This document shows positions 24,973-33,115 of a stretch of DNA of 64,000 nt, one piece after another. The notes under the pieces were generated by a model, which did not search any database, was not told the origin of the DNA, and worked only from the letters and a program-made list of their open reading frames with translations. The stretch's first letter is position 1; every line of letters starts with the position of its first letter. The stretch lies in assembly GCF_009905615.1 (NCBI RefSeq), contig NZ_JAAAKW010000017.1:47888-111887 (forward strand). The letters are read 5' to 3'. The position numbers were made by a program, and so were the translations under genes. Origin of the DNA: Pseudomonas sp. SLFW. GTDB taxonomy: Bacteria; Pseudomonadota; Gammaproteobacteria; Pseudomonadales; Pseudomonadaceae.

Positions 24973-26495
24973 TGGGTTTAACCCGAAGCAAGCAAAAGGC
25001 TGCGGTCGCTCCGGCGACCACTCTGTTCCTGTTTGGCGCCCACGGCGACCTGGTCAAGCGGTTGTTGATGCCAGCCCTCTACAACCTGTTCCGTGACGGA
25101 CTGGTCGGTGAGGACCTGCACATCGTCGGCGTTGACCACAACACCGTCAGCGACGCCGACTTCGCCAAGAAGCTGGAGGATTTCATTCGCCAAGAGGCGG
25201 CCAGCAAGGTCGCCGAAGGCGGAAAAGAGCCTCTGGACCCGGCGTTGTGGGGCAGTCTGGCCAAGCGCATCACCTACATCACTGGCGATTTTCTCGACGA
25301 CGGCACCTACGCGGCCATCGACGACAAGATCAAGAGCACCGGCACCCAAAACGCTGTGTTCTATCTGGCCACTGCGCCGCGTTTCTTCAGTGAGGTGACC
25401 AAGCGCCTGGGATCGTCCGGACTGATGACGGAAGGCGACGATCATTTCCGTCGCGTGGTGATCGAGAAGCCGTTCGGGCACGACCTGCCCAGTGCGGTGG
25501 CGCTGAATGCGTGCTTGCTGAAGGTGATGAGCGAGAAGCAGATCTACCGGATCGACCACTATCTGGGCAAGGAAACGGTGCAGAACATTCTGGTCAGCCG
25601 TTTCTCCAACGGCCTGTTCGAGTCGTTCTGGAACAACCATTACATCGATCACGTGCAGATCACGGCGGCGGAGACCGTGGGCGTCGAAACCCGTGGCGGT
25701 TTCTATGAAACCACCGGCGCACTGCGCGACATGGTGCCCAATCACTTGTTCCAGTTGCTGGCGATGGTGGCCATGGAACCGCCCGCGGCGTTTGGCGCGG
25801 ATGCGGTACGCGGTGAAAAGGCCAAGGTCATCGGCGCCATTCGGCCATGGTCGGAAATGGAAGCGCTGGCCAACTCCGTGCGCGGGCAATACACCGAGGG
25901 CACCGTGGGCGACAAAAAAGTCCCCGGTTACCGCCAGGAAGACCGTGTGGCCGAAGACAGCACCACGGAAACCTACGTCGCGCTCAAGGTCATGGTTGAT
26001 AACTGGCGTTGGGTCGGCGTGCCGTTTTACCTGCGTACAGGCAAGCGCATGAGCGTGCGTGACACCGAAATCGCCATCTGTTTCAAACCCGCGCCGTACG
26101 CCCAGTTTCGGGACACCGACGTGGACAAGGTTGAGCCGAACTTCTTGAAAATCCAGATTCAGCCGGACGAAGGCATGTGGTTCGACCTGCAAGCCAAGAA
26201 ACCTGGGCCAACCCTGGACATGCAGACCATCGAGTTGGGGTTTGCCTACAAGGACTTCTTCGAGATGCAGCCGTCGACCGGGTATGAAACCCTGATCTAC
26301 GACTGCCTGACCGGCGACCAGACCTTGTTCCAGCGCGCCGATAACATCGAAAACGGCTGGCGGGCCGTGCAGCCCTTCATCGATGCATGGGCCAAGGACG
26401 CGCATGTCGAGACGTATCAGGCGGGTGAAGACGGTCCGGCGGCGGCCGATGAGCTGCTGGCTCGCGATGGTCACAGCTGGCAACGCCTCGGATGA
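24972..26495 (+). CDS. zwf: glucose-6-phosphate 1-dehydrogenase
   Basis: 507 residues. TLFLFGAHGDLVKRLLMPALY is the N-terminal nucleotide-binding motif, with the usual GASGDL read as GAHGDL. The active-site signature is RIDHYLGKETVQN (about residues 192-204) and EKPFGHD precedes it. It makes 6-phosphogluconolactone and reduced nicotinamide cofactor. Start ATG 24972 overlaps the gnd stop by one base; stop overlaps the next gene by four bases. In pseudomonads another zwf usually lies with hexR, pgl and eda, so this gnd-linked copy is probably a paralogue; that is inferred because the rest of the genome is not visible. Confidence 0.94.
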   Translation: MGLTRSKQKAAVAPATTLFLFGAHGDLVKRLLMPALYNLFRDGLVGEDLHIVGVDHNTVSDADFAKKLEDFIRQEAASKVAEGGKEPLDPALWGSLAKRITYITGDFLDDGTYAAIDDKIKSTGTQNAVFYLATAPRFFSEVTKRLGSSGLMTEGDDHFRRVVIEKPFGHDLPSAVALNACLLKVMSEKQIYRIDHYLGKETVQNILVSRFSNGLFESFWNNHYIDHVQITAAETVGVETRGGFYETTGALRDMVPNHLFQLLAMVAMEPPAAFGADAVRGEKAKVIGAIRPWSEMEALANSVRGQYTEGTVGDKKVPGYRQEDRVAEDSTTETYVALKVMVDNWRWVGVPFYLRTGKRMSVRDTEIAICFKPAPYAQFRDTDVDKVEPNFLKIQIQPDEGMWFDLQAKKPGPTLDMQTIELGFAYKDFFEMQPSTGYETLIYDCLTGDQTLFQRADNIENGWRAVQPFIDAWAKDAHVETYQAGEDGPAAADELLARDGHSWQRLG

Positions 26496-27310
26496 GTGAA
26501 GCCTCGCTCCCCCTCATCCGTTTCATGTTGTCGGACATCGATGGCACGCTGCTGCGGCCCGATCACAGCTTGAGCCAAGCTAATATCGACGCCGTTCATC
26601 AATTGCAGGCCGCCGGGATTCGCTTCTCGGTGGCCAGCAGCCGTCCGCCCCGTGCCATGCGTCAGCAGATCGAGGCCCTCGGCATCGATCTGCCAACCGT
26701 GGCGTTCAATGGGGCGAACATCATCAACCCGGACGGCAGTCTGCTAAAAGCCCACCGCATCGACCCTGAGGCCGCGCGCATCAGCCTTGAGCTGTTCGCC
26801 GGAGAGAAGGTGTCAGTGTGGGTGTTCGCGGACGATCAGTGGCTGCTTGTCGACCCGCAAGGGGATTACGTCGAGCACGAGCGCAACACGCTGGGTTACG
26901 ACTTCGTAAAGGTCGATCACTTCGATGATTACATCGACCGGATCGACAAGATCGTCGCCGCGAGCAAGGATTTCGAGCTGCTCAAGCGGCTGGAAGTCCA
27001 GCTCAACCCGCTGATCGCTGAGACAGCAAGGGCGGCGCGTTCGCAGTCCTACTACCTCGACGTCACGGCGCTCGACGCCAATAAGGGCACGGCGCTGGAA
27101 ACCCTCGCGGAAACGCTGGGGGTCGAGTTGGCCCAGACGGCCGCCATCGGCGATGCCGGCAACGACGTGGCGATGTTCCTGCGCGCAGGGCTGTCGATCG
27201 CGATGGGGCAGGCTGAAACCGGGGTCAAGACCCACGCTCATTATGTGACGGGCAGCAATCTGGAGGACGGCCTGGCAACGGCCATCGAACGTTACATCCT
27301 GCCGCGCTGA
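26492..27310 (+). CDS. Cof-type HAD phosphatase
   Basis: 272 residues. HAD motif I is MLSDIDGTLL (Asp nucleophile and Asp acid/base), motif II SVASSRP, motif III lysine probably in the ANKGTALETLAE region, and motif IV AIGDAGNDVAMF. A C2-type alpha/beta cap domain (residues about 85-190) lies between motifs II and III, as in Cof/YbiV/YidA sugar-phosphate phosphatases. ATG 26492 overlaps the zwf stop (ATGA). Co-translation with gnd and zwf suggests that it acts on a pentose phosphate pathway intermediate or a sugar phosphate. The exact substrate is not readable. Confidence 0.87.
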   Translation: MSEASLPLIRFMLSDIDGTLLRPDHSLSQANIDAVHQLQAAGIRFSVASSRPPRAMRQQIEALGIDLPTVAFNGANIINPDGSLLKAHRIDPEAARISLELFAGEKVSVWVFADDQWLLVDPQGDYVEHERNTLGYDFVKVDHFDDYIDRIDKIVAASKDFELLKRLEVQLNPLIAETARAARSQSYYLDVTALDANKGTALETLAETLGVELAQTAAIGDAGNDVAMFLRAGLSIAMGQAETGVKTHAHYVTGSNLEDGLATAIERYILPR

Positions 27311-27330
27311 TTTGGCGTTGCATGGCCCCT

Positions 27331-27355
27331 TGGCGGGCAGATTCATCGTCCGCCA
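27331..27355. other. small inverted repeat between HAD and GH15 genes
   Basis: TGGCGG (27331-27336) and CCGCCA (27350-27355) form a 6-bp stem with a 13-nt loop and no T run. It may be an attenuator or processing hairpin within the gnd-zwf-HAD-GH15 unit, or chance. Confidence 0.3.
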
Positions 27356-27399
27356 GGCGGGTTCATTACCTCTAAGACACCAGAAGGGACCTGCACCCC

Positions 27400-29220
27400 A
27401 TGGCTGTACTGATTGAAGATTACGCGCTGCTCGGCAACTGCCGCACCGCAGCGCTGGTGGCCCGCGACGGGTCGCTGGACTGGCTGTGTTTCCCGCGCTT
27501 CGACGCCCCCGCCTGTTTCTCCGCCTTGTTGGGCGACAGCGATAACGGTCGCTGGAAGATTGCCCCCACTGACCCCAATGCCACCTCGCGACGCCGCTAC
27601 CGCGAAGGCACGCTGATCCTTGAAACCACCTTCACCACTGCCACCGGCTCGGCGCTACTGGTGGACTTCATGCCGATGGCCGAAGAGAGCAGCGTGGTGC
27701 GCATGGTGATCGGTCTGGAAGGCCGTGTCGATTTCGCCATGGACCTGGCCATTCGCTTCGATTACGGCAGTACCGTGCCGTGGGTCGAAAAGCGCGAGCC
27801 CCATGTGCTGACTGCCGTGGCAGGGCCGGAGATGCTGGTGCTGCACACGCCCTCCGAGTTACACCCGCTGGACCATCACACCGAAAGCCAATTCACTGTG
27901 CAAGCTGGCCAGCGGCTGGGGTTCGGGTTGTCATGGCAGGCGTCCCATGAGCCGGTTCGGGAGGCGTTCGACATTGAGGAGGCGCTGGAACAGACCGAAA
28001 ATTTCTGGCGTGAGTTTTCGGACCGCTGCCCTGATGTTGGTCCCTGGACCGCTCAGGTCAAGCGCTCGCTGGTCACGCTCAAAGCGATGACCTATGCGCC
28101 CACGGGAGGCATCGTCGCTGCCGTCACCACCTCGCTGCCCGAGCAGCTGGGCGGCGAGCGCAACTGGGATTACCGCTTCTGCTGGCTGCGTGACGCCACC
28201 ATGACCCTGCTGGCGTTCATGAACCTCGGTTATTACGAAGAAGCGACGGCCTGGCGCAACTGGCTGCTGCGCTCGGTGGCGGGCAATCCTGAGCAAGTGC
28301 AGATCATGTATGGCTTGGGTGGCGAGCGGCGGCTGCCGGAATATCAATTGCCCTGGCTGAGCGGCTATGAAAACTCCCGTCCCGTGCGCATTGGCAACGC
28401 GGCGGCGACGCAGATGCAACTGGACGTCTACGGCGAAGTCGCGGACGCCATGACCCAGGCCCTGAAAAGCGGCCTGCCGCGACTGCCTCGCAGCACGGAA
28501 ATCCAGAAGGTGATCATGCCGTTTCTGGAAAAGGTCTGGCATCTGCCTGATGCCGGTATTTGGGAAATTCGCTCCGAGCCCCGGCACTTCACCCACTCCA
28601 AAGTCATGGCGTGGGTGTCCTTTGACCGCAATGCGGGGGTGTTGGCCAAGAGCGACCACCCGGAAGACCGCGAGCGCGGGCGTCACTACCGGGACATCGC
28701 CGATGAAATTCACGCGGACGTCTGCGCCCACGGTTATGACGCTGATCTGGGGAGCTTTGTGCAGACCTACGGCGGCAAGGAGCTGGACGCCAGCCTGTTG
28801 CAGATCGCGCTGACGGGATTCCTGCCAGTAGACGACCCGCGCGTGACGGGCACCGTGGCGCAGATTGAAAAAGCCTTGATGCAGGATGGCTTGCTGCTGC
28901 GCTACGACAGCGAGCGCAGCACCGACGGGGTATCAGGGAGTGAAGGGACGTTTCTGGTCTGCTCGTTCTGGCTGGCCGATGTGTACGTGCTGCAGGGGCG
29001 CGATCAGGAGGCCAGCGACCTGTTCGACCGGTTGTGTGGTCTGTGCAATGACGTGGGTCTGTTGGCGGAGCAATACGACCCACGGGCCGGACGCATGCTG
29101 GGCAACTTTCCGCAGGCGTTCAGTCACATTGGCATCATCAATACCGCGCTGAACCTGCACCGGGTCGTGTGTCCGGTCAAAACCCGCGCGGCGTCGGAAC
29201 CGGATGCGGTGGTGGGTTGA
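27400..29220 (+). CDS. glycoside hydrolase family 15 protein (glucoamylase/trehalase-like)
   Basis: 606 residues from ATG 27400, preceded by AGAAGGGAC. The N-terminal beta-sandwich (IEDYALLGNCRTAALVARDGSLDWLCFPRFDAPACFSALLG) is the standard opening of bacterial GH15 proteins. The (alpha/alpha)6 barrel begins near ERNWDYRFCWLRDATMTLLA, and GIWEIRSEPRHFTHSKVMAW contains a conserved catalytic glutamate. GLLAEQYDPRAGRMLGNFPQAFSH near the C-terminus contains the second. Family members release glucose from maltooligosaccharides or hydrolyse trehalose. It lies 89 bp behind the gnd-zwf-HAD genes, so freed glucose could enter the pentose phosphate route. The choice between glucoamylase and trehalase is open. 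Confidence 0.9.
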   Translation: MAVLIEDYALLGNCRTAALVARDGSLDWLCFPRFDAPACFSALLGDSDNGRWKIAPTDPNATSRRRYREGTLILETTFTTATGSALLVDFMPMAEESSVVRMVIGLEGRVDFAMDLAIRFDYGSTVPWVEKREPHVLTAVAGPEMLVLHTPSELHPLDHHTESQFTVQAGQRLGFGLSWQASHEPVREAFDIEEALEQTENFWREFSDRCPDVGPWTAQVKRSLVTLKAMTYAPTGGIVAAVTTSLPEQLGGERNWDYRFCWLRDATMTLLAFMNLGYYEEATAWRNWLLRSVAGNPEQVQIMYGLGGERRLPEYQLPWLSGYENSRPVRIGNAAATQMQLDVYGEVADAMTQALKSGLPRLPRSTEIQKVIMPFLEKVWHLPDAGIWEIRSEPRHFTHSKVMAWVSFDRNAGVLAKSDHPEDRERGRHYRDIADEIHADVCAHGYDADLGSFVQTYGGKELDASLLQIALTGFLPVDDPRVTGTVAQIEKALMQDGLLLRYDSERSTDGVSGSEGTFLVCSFWLADVYVLQGRDQEASDLFDRLCGLCNDVGLLAEQYDPRAGRMLGNFPQAFSHIGIINTALNLHRVVCPVKTRAASEPDAVVG

Positions 29221-29265
29221 CTTGGAACTGTCAGATCACAATTTGCTTTGGATATCCCATGGCGT

Positions 29266-29299
29266 CCGGGTTTGTTGCCACGCAGCGGCAGCAAACCGG
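29266..29299. terminator. hairpin between convergent GH15 and alkB genes
   Basis: CCGGGTTTGTTGCC at 29266-29279 pairs, with one bulge, with GGCAGCAAACCGG (to 29299). There is no real T run on either strand, so it is only a probable transcription end for the two convergent genes. Confidence 0.4.
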
Positions 29300-29318
29300 T
29301 GGTCGCGGTCTTTCTAAG

Positions 29319-29999
29319 TCAGCGCGCCTTGCGGAACGTGAAATTGATCCGTTGTTCACCAAGTTGTGGATGCTCGGCCTGCTTGATCGGCATCACACCA
29401 TGAAAACGCAAACGGTCTTCGCCGCCCCAGACCACGACATCCCCATGAAAAAGCGGCACCCGCTGCGTGGCGTCGCTGCGCGCGTGTCCACCAAACAGAA
29501 ACATCGCCGGGATGCCCAGCGATACTGAGACCACCGGCCATTCATACCCCCGTTCGTTCCTGTCCTGATGCAGCGACATTTTCGCGCCGGGGATATAGCG
29601 GTTGATCAGGCAGGTGTCAGGTACGAAATCCTGAAAACCCGCTGCGTCCGCTGCTTGTTGCGCCAGTTCGAGAAAGACCTCGGGCAAAGCAGGCCAGGGT
29701 TGGCCGGTTTGCGGGTCGATGGGGGAATAGGCGTAGCCCTGATGATCGGTGATCCAGCCGTAACGCCCGCAACTGCTCAACGCCGCCGACATTACGTGCC
29801 CACCGGGGGTGACCATCTGGCGAAAGGGCGCCTGGGTCAGCACGCTGTCGAGCGCCGGCAGCAGCCGGTTCACCCAGGGCAGGGCGAAACCGCGAAGGAC
29901 CCACGAACGAGGGCCGATCTGTTCGTTGGCCTGCGGTTGTGGTGTGTCCTCCGCGAACAGGTCCAGCGTCGCGGGGGTAGTGCCCTTGCGGTGCATCAT
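29319..29999 (-). CDS. alkB: alpha-ketoglutarate-dependent DNA repair dioxygenase AlkB
   Basis: 226 residues from ATG 29999; GGAAG lies 6 nt upstream. A GTG at 30002 and a second ATG at 29996 are alternatives. The Fe(II) ligands are H144 and D146 (MSLHQDRNE) and H200 (LRFHGVMP). R217 and R223 in RINFTFR bind 2-oxoglutarate and the substrate. NRYIPGAKMSLHQD and the WGGEDRLRFHG segments match E. coli AlkB. The enzyme removes 1-methyladenine and 3-methylcytosine lesions. It lies 13 bp after a 59-aa gene and probably shares its transcript. Confidence 0.94.
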   Translation of the reverse strand: MMHRKGTTPATLDLFAEDTPQPQANEQIGPRSWVLRGFALPWVNRLLPALDSVLTQAPFRQMVTPGGHVMSAALSSCGRYGWITDHQGYAYSPIDPQTGQPWPALPEVFLELAQQAADAAGFQDFVPDTCLINRYIPGAKMSLHQDRNERGYEWPVVSVSLGIPAMFLFGGHARSDATQRVPLFHGDVVVWGGEDRLRFHGVMPIKQAEHPQLGEQRINFTFRKAR

Positions 30000-30012
30000 C
30001 ACGGTCTTCCGG

Positions 30013-30192
30013 TCACAGCGCCTTGCTGACTTTCACATCGCTGATCACATCATCGCTGCCACTGTGCATTTTCTGCAGCGCGGCCAGCGCTTCTTCAGCG
30101 GACGGGGATTGCAGCAGGGCGAACTCGAAGCGGCGTTCGCCGTTGAGCTTGTAACTGATGGCATATTTCACGACGGGCGCGGACGTACTCAC
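30013..30192 (-). CDS. small conserved protein, 59 aa, GTG start
   Basis: The frame is open from 30216, but the start is placed at GTG 30192 because AAGGA lies 8 nt upstream. The product begins MSTSAPVVKYAISYKLNGERRFEFALL and continues with a helical SAEEALAALQKMHSG and DVISDVKVSKAL. The pattern of beta-strand, beta-strand, helix, beta-strand is what a tiny ferredoxin-like domain would show. I do not recognise the family. It lies immediately upstream of alkB on the same strand. Confidence 0.65.
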   Translation of the reverse strand: MSTSAPVVKYAISYKLNGERRFEFALLQSPSAEEALAALQKMHSGSDDVISDVKVSKAL

Positions 30193-30220
30193 GATAGAAT
30201 TCCTTGAAAACGGCAAAGGT

Positions 30221-30267
30221 CACAGGCGGCTGCACGAAAGCACGAAACGTTCACGCAGCCTGTGATG
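30221..30267 (-). terminator. imperfect hairpin after the DUF1883 gene
   Basis: TCACAGGCGGCTGC near 30220-30233 pairs, with a two-base bulge, with GCAGCCTGTGA ending near 30267. T content after the stem on the minus strand is low (CCTTTG). Confidence 0.35.
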
Positions 30268-30273
30268 GAGTGA

Positions 30274-30579
30274 TCAGCTCAAGCGCGAGGAAGTGCGTCG
30301 CACGATCTTGATCGAATGGGTGAATGTGGTCTTGCGACCGCCGTGGCTGTCCATCTTGCGTCCAGCGGTGTCGATGGTGATGTTCCAGAAACCGGTGCTG
30401 GGCACAGTGATCTTGGCCGGGAAGCGGTCGAATGCGCCGCCGTGGTAGGTGTGGCGGCCGCCGTTTTTGAAGCTGCGGAAATTCGCATCGCTCATCAGAC
30501 GGATGTTGCAGAGCTGGGAGCACTCGATGACGACCATGTCGTCTTCGTTGAGGTGCTCGCGCTGGTGTACGAATTTCAT
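30274..30579 (-). CDS. DUF1883 domain protein
   Basis: 101 residues from ATG 30579 with GGAG upstream. The text MKFVHQREHLNEDDMVVIECS, NIRLMSDANFRSFKNGGRHTYHGG and AKITVPSTGFWNITIDT matches what I know of DUF1883 proteins, a small all-beta family found as a stand-alone protein or fused to TIR domains. Its function is unknown. Length equals that of a single domain, so nothing is missing. An imperfect hairpin (TCACAGGC...GCCTGTGA, about 30221-30267) follows the gene. Confidence 0.8.
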   Translation of the reverse strand: MKFVHQREHLNEDDMVVIECSQLCNIRLMSDANFRSFKNGGRHTYHGGAFDRFPAKITVPSTGFWNITIDTAGRKMDSHGGRKTTFTHSIKIVRRTSSRLS

Positions 30580-30749
30580 GGATGTCTCCGGAGACAGGGC
30601 ATTCTCGAAAACCCGAAACGATAGCACGGACGACCCCTGGGTTGATGGCCGTGCGGATTTTTATTGCTGGGTGCGTGACGAAAAAAAGCGCGAGCGTCGG
30701 GATTTAATCGAACGTCGACGTGTCGTAGCACCTTTACTGGAGGGATTGT

Positions 30750-31106
30750 ATGAAACTGGCTGTTGTAATGCTGGCGCTGGCGATGACAGGTTGCGCCAGT
30801 GTCGCTGACATCGAACACTCGCCCGCGACCATGAGCGTGATGTCAGGGAAAAACCCGCAGGAGTATGCCGAGTGCTTCGTTGCCAGAATCGATGACAGTC
30901 GCATGCCGCCCCAGATTGAACCGCACAAGGAAGGCTTGCGTGTGATCGTGCCCCAGAAATTCTCCAGCGGGACGCCGACCGCCATTGTCGTCATCGAGAA
31001 ACGTTCAGGCGGCAGCTCCATCAAGCTGTTCGAGAGCGGTGGCAACAACCCTTTGCGGCCCAAGGACATTCAGCACGCCGTCACGGCCTGTATCTCGGGT
31101 GAGTAA
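30750..31106 (+). CDS. lipoprotein, 118 aa
   Basis: ATG 30750 follows ACTGGAGGG. The signal peptide MKLAVVMLALAMTGC ends in a clear lipobox (LAMTGC), so C15 is the lipidated residue of the mature protein. The mature part is about 104 residues with YAECFVARID near its N-terminus and VTACISG at the C-terminus; the two cysteines could form a disulphide. It has no domain I recognise. After lipidation the first residues are ASVAD, without Asp at +2, so outer-membrane sorting is expected. Confidence 0.8.
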   Translation: MKLAVVMLALAMTGCASVADIEHSPATMSVMSGKNPQEYAECFVARIDDSRMPPQIEPHKEGLRVIVPQKFSSGTPTAIVVIEKRSGGSSIKLFESGGNNPLRPKDIQHAVTACISGE

Positions 31107-31145
31107 GAAGCAGGCGAGTGACGGGGGAAAGGCAGGGGAGCGCGT

Positions 31146-31427
31146 TTATTTACACATCACCAGCACCGTGCGGGTCTTGTAGTTGCCGACATCGACACCC
31201 AGGGTCTTGTCGGCTTCCTTGGGTTGCGGTGTGCCGTTGGTGCTGACGATGTTGTAGCCGGTGCCCGCGCAGGAGGCGTCGGCCTTTTCGTAACAGGCGG
31301 CCCACGACATGGCCTCGCCCGAGCAATCGATGCTCAGGGCCTGGTTGCCATTCTTCAGGTAAGTGCTTTGCGCGGTCGCGCAGCCAGTCAGGCCCAGTAC
31401 GACGAGGACGAACAGGATCTTGGTCAT
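31146..31427 (-). CDS. lipoprotein, 93 aa
   Basis: The signal peptide MTKILFVLVVLGLTGC ends in the lipobox LGLTGC (C16). The mature part STYLKNGNQALSIDCSGEAMSWAACYEKADASCAGTGYNIV holds three cysteines, and the protein ends with TRTVLVMCK. The arrangement around CSGEAMSWAACYEKADASC is like that of small Pseudomonas lipoproteins of unknown function. It converges on the preceding lipoprotein gene 40 bp away. The RBS (GTGAAG) is weak. Confidence 0.75.
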   Translation of the reverse strand: MTKILFVLVVLGLTGCATAQSTYLKNGNQALSIDCSGEAMSWAACYEKADASCAGTGYNIVSTNGTPQPKEADKTLGVDVGNYKTRTVLVMCK

Positions 31428-31507
31428 TTCGAATGCTTCACGATAAGGGCCGGGGTTGAATAATCAGCCTTTCTGAGACTGAGCTGCTGTGCAATCGTTC
31501 CGGCATC

Positions 31508-31575
31508 ACTGAACCTTTTTTTCAGGGCGCCTGAGCGGTTCAGTAAAGATTCAGGCCCCATTGCGAAGGCCTGAA
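31508..31575. terminator. two adjacent inverted repeats after the 61-aa gene
   Basis: TTCAGGCC (31550-31557) pairs with GGCCTGAA (31568-31575); next to it ACTGAACC (31508-31515) pairs with GGTTCAGT (31537-31544), with a TCAGG/CCTGA stem inside the loop. They lie between the 61-aa minus-strand gene and the lipoprotein gene, so they are probably the transcription end of the former. Confidence 0.45.
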
Positions 31576-31588
31576 CCTGGTCACGAAG

Positions 31589-31774
31589 TCAGGACTTCTT
31601 GTCGGCGCGACGACGGGGTGCTGGGGTGTCCTGAAAGACCGATGCGACTTCAATGGCGCTGCTTTCGCTGGTGAAAGGCCCTGCCACGGCTTCCTCATCG
31701 TGACCAACCAGCCACCATTGGCCATCCTGCAGTTTCTTGATCTGGTAACCGTTTACGCTTTTGACTTCCGACAT
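31589..31774 (-). CDS. small conserved protein, 61 aa
   Basis: ATG 31774 begins MSEVKSVNGYQIKKLQDGQWWLVGHDEEAVAGPFTS and the protein ends with a basic PRRRADKKS tail. The paired tryptophans in GQWWLV and the GPF turn suggest a compact beta-sheet domain. I do not recognise the family. The gene has its own downstream inverted repeats and GATGGAT upstream. Codon use is consistent with a real gene. Confidence 0.65.
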   Translation of the reverse strand: MSEVKSVNGYQIKKLQDGQWWLVGHDEEAVAGPFTSESSAIEVASVFQDTPAPRRRADKKS

Positions 31775-32136
31775 CGATCCATCTCGACAAGTGATTCAGG
31801 CGGCCATGATACGGCGTAATAGCATTATTTTCCTACGCAAACGAATGATCGCGGCTACGCTTGAGTCTGTCATTTAACGGTCGTTTCGCGGGACCGGATG
31901 CCCGCGTACGGATGACATATCAGAGGGAGAGCGGAGCGCCTTGCGGTTGATTGTTTGCGCGACATCCACGATAAGCCTCAGGACGTTCGGTGGTCGCAAT
32001 ATCGAAAACTGTACGGAACTATCTCAGCGGCTGTTCCTCTACCAAGACATCGAATCGGCCAGTGGCGGGGCATTGTAAGGTGATCGCCTCCTGATTAGAC
32101 TGCGCCGCAACACCCCCAGCCCCATCAAGGACTTAT
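31775..32136. other. upstream region of galU
   Basis: 362 bp without a credible ORF. It carries the galU leader and probably its promoter. GAACTA (32016-32021) and TCTA (32038-32041), 16 nt apart, resemble an extracytoplasmic-sigma (AlgU-type) promoter about 95 bp before the start. Confidence 0.45.
32016..32041 (+). promoter_or_regulatory. possible AlgU-type promoter of galU
   Basis: GAACTA, 16-nt spacer, TCTA. The AlgU/RpoE consensus as I know it is GAACTT-N16/17-TCTGA. The match is partial, so this is tentative. Confidence 0.22.
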
Positions 32137-33006
32137 ATGATCAAGAAATGCTTGTTCCCTGCAGCCGGTTACGGCACTCGCTTTTTGCCAGCGACCAAAG
32201 CCATGCCCAAAGAGATGCTGGCCGTTGTCAACAAGCCGCTGATCCAATATGGCGTGGAAGAAGCACTGGCTGCGGGTCTGAACGAAATTTCCATCGTGAC
32301 CGGTCGCGGCAAGCGCGCGCTGGAAGACCACTTCGACATCAGCTACGAGCTGGAACACCAGATCAAAGGCACCGACAAAGAGAAATACCTCGTTGGTATT
32401 CGTCAATTGATCGATGAGTGCAGTTTCTCCTACACCCGTCAGACTGAAATGAAGGGCCTGGGCCATGCGATCCTGAGTGGTCGTCCGCTGATCGGTAACG
32501 AGGCGTTTGCTGTGGTACTCGCGGACGACCTGTGCGTGAACCTGGAAGGCGACGGTGTGCTGGCGCAGATGGTCAAGCTGCACCAGCAGTACAAGTGCTC
32601 GATCGTGGCGATTCAGGAAGTCGATCCGAACGAAACCAACAAGTACGGCGTGATCGCCGGTGAAGAAATCAAGCCGGGCCTGTTCCGCGTTACCGACATG
32701 GTCGAGAAGCCAAAACCGGAAGACGCGCCTTCCAACCTGGCGATCATCGGTCGTTACATCCTGACCCCGGACATCTTCGAGAAAATCGAACAGACCGAGC
32801 CAGGCAAAGGCGGCGAAATCCAGATTACCGACGCGCTGATGAAGCAGGCTGCCGAAGGTAATGTGCTGGCCTACAAGTTCAAGGGTCGTCGTTTTGACTG
32901 TGGTGGTGCAGAAGGCTACGTCGAAGCCACCAACTTCTGCTTCGAGCACTTCTACAAGACGGGCACGTCCCTGGATCCAGTGGCTGTGCCTGCCAAGGCC
33001 AAGTAA
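32137..33006 (+). CDS. galU: UTP-glucose-1-phosphate uridylyltransferase
   Basis: 289 residues. FPAAGYGTRFLPATKAMPKEMLAVVNKPLIQY is the nucleotidyltransferase signature loop, with the basic residues that bind UTP. VLADDLCVN, KYGVIAGEE, and VEKPKPEDAPSNLAIIGRYIL complete the family pattern. It makes UDP-glucose for LPS core, exopolysaccharide and osmoregulated glucan synthesis. The start ATG 32137 follows CAAGGACTT. It is a single-gene unit closed by a strong terminator. In a window rich in glucose-polymer genes it provides the UDP-linked branch, while GlgA uses ADP-glucose. Confidence 0.96.
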   Translation: MIKKCLFPAAGYGTRFLPATKAMPKEMLAVVNKPLIQYGVEEALAAGLNEISIVTGRGKRALEDHFDISYELEHQIKGTDKEKYLVGIRQLIDECSFSYTRQTEMKGLGHAILSGRPLIGNEAFAVVLADDLCVNLEGDGVLAQMVKLHQQYKCSIVAIQEVDPNETNKYGVIAGEEIKPGLFRVTDMVEKPKPEDAPSNLAIIGRYILTPDIFEKIEQTEPGKGGEIQITDALMKQAAEGNVLAYKFKGRRFDCGGAEGYVEATNFCFEHFYKTGTSLDPVAVPAKAK

Positions 33007-33018
33007 CTGTATCGCAGC

Positions 33019-33044
33019 ACAAAGCCACCTTCGGGTGGCTTTGT
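33019..33044 (+). terminator. galU terminator
   Basis: ACAAAGCCACC (33019-33029), TTCG tetraloop, GGTGGCTTTGT (33034-33044), followed by CGTTTC. The stem is perfect over 11 bp. Confidence 0.85.
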
Positions 33045-33115
33045 CGTTTCTGCGCGCCAACCCTTGCCGAGCGCGTCGAAGTGGTTATGCTAGCCCTCCT
33101 GCCAAGGAGAAATTA

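Noticed and set aside
24978..26483. 501-codon minus-strand open frame opposite zwf
   Set aside because: Antisense shadow; zwf on the plus strand has the active-site motif RIDHYLGKETVQN.
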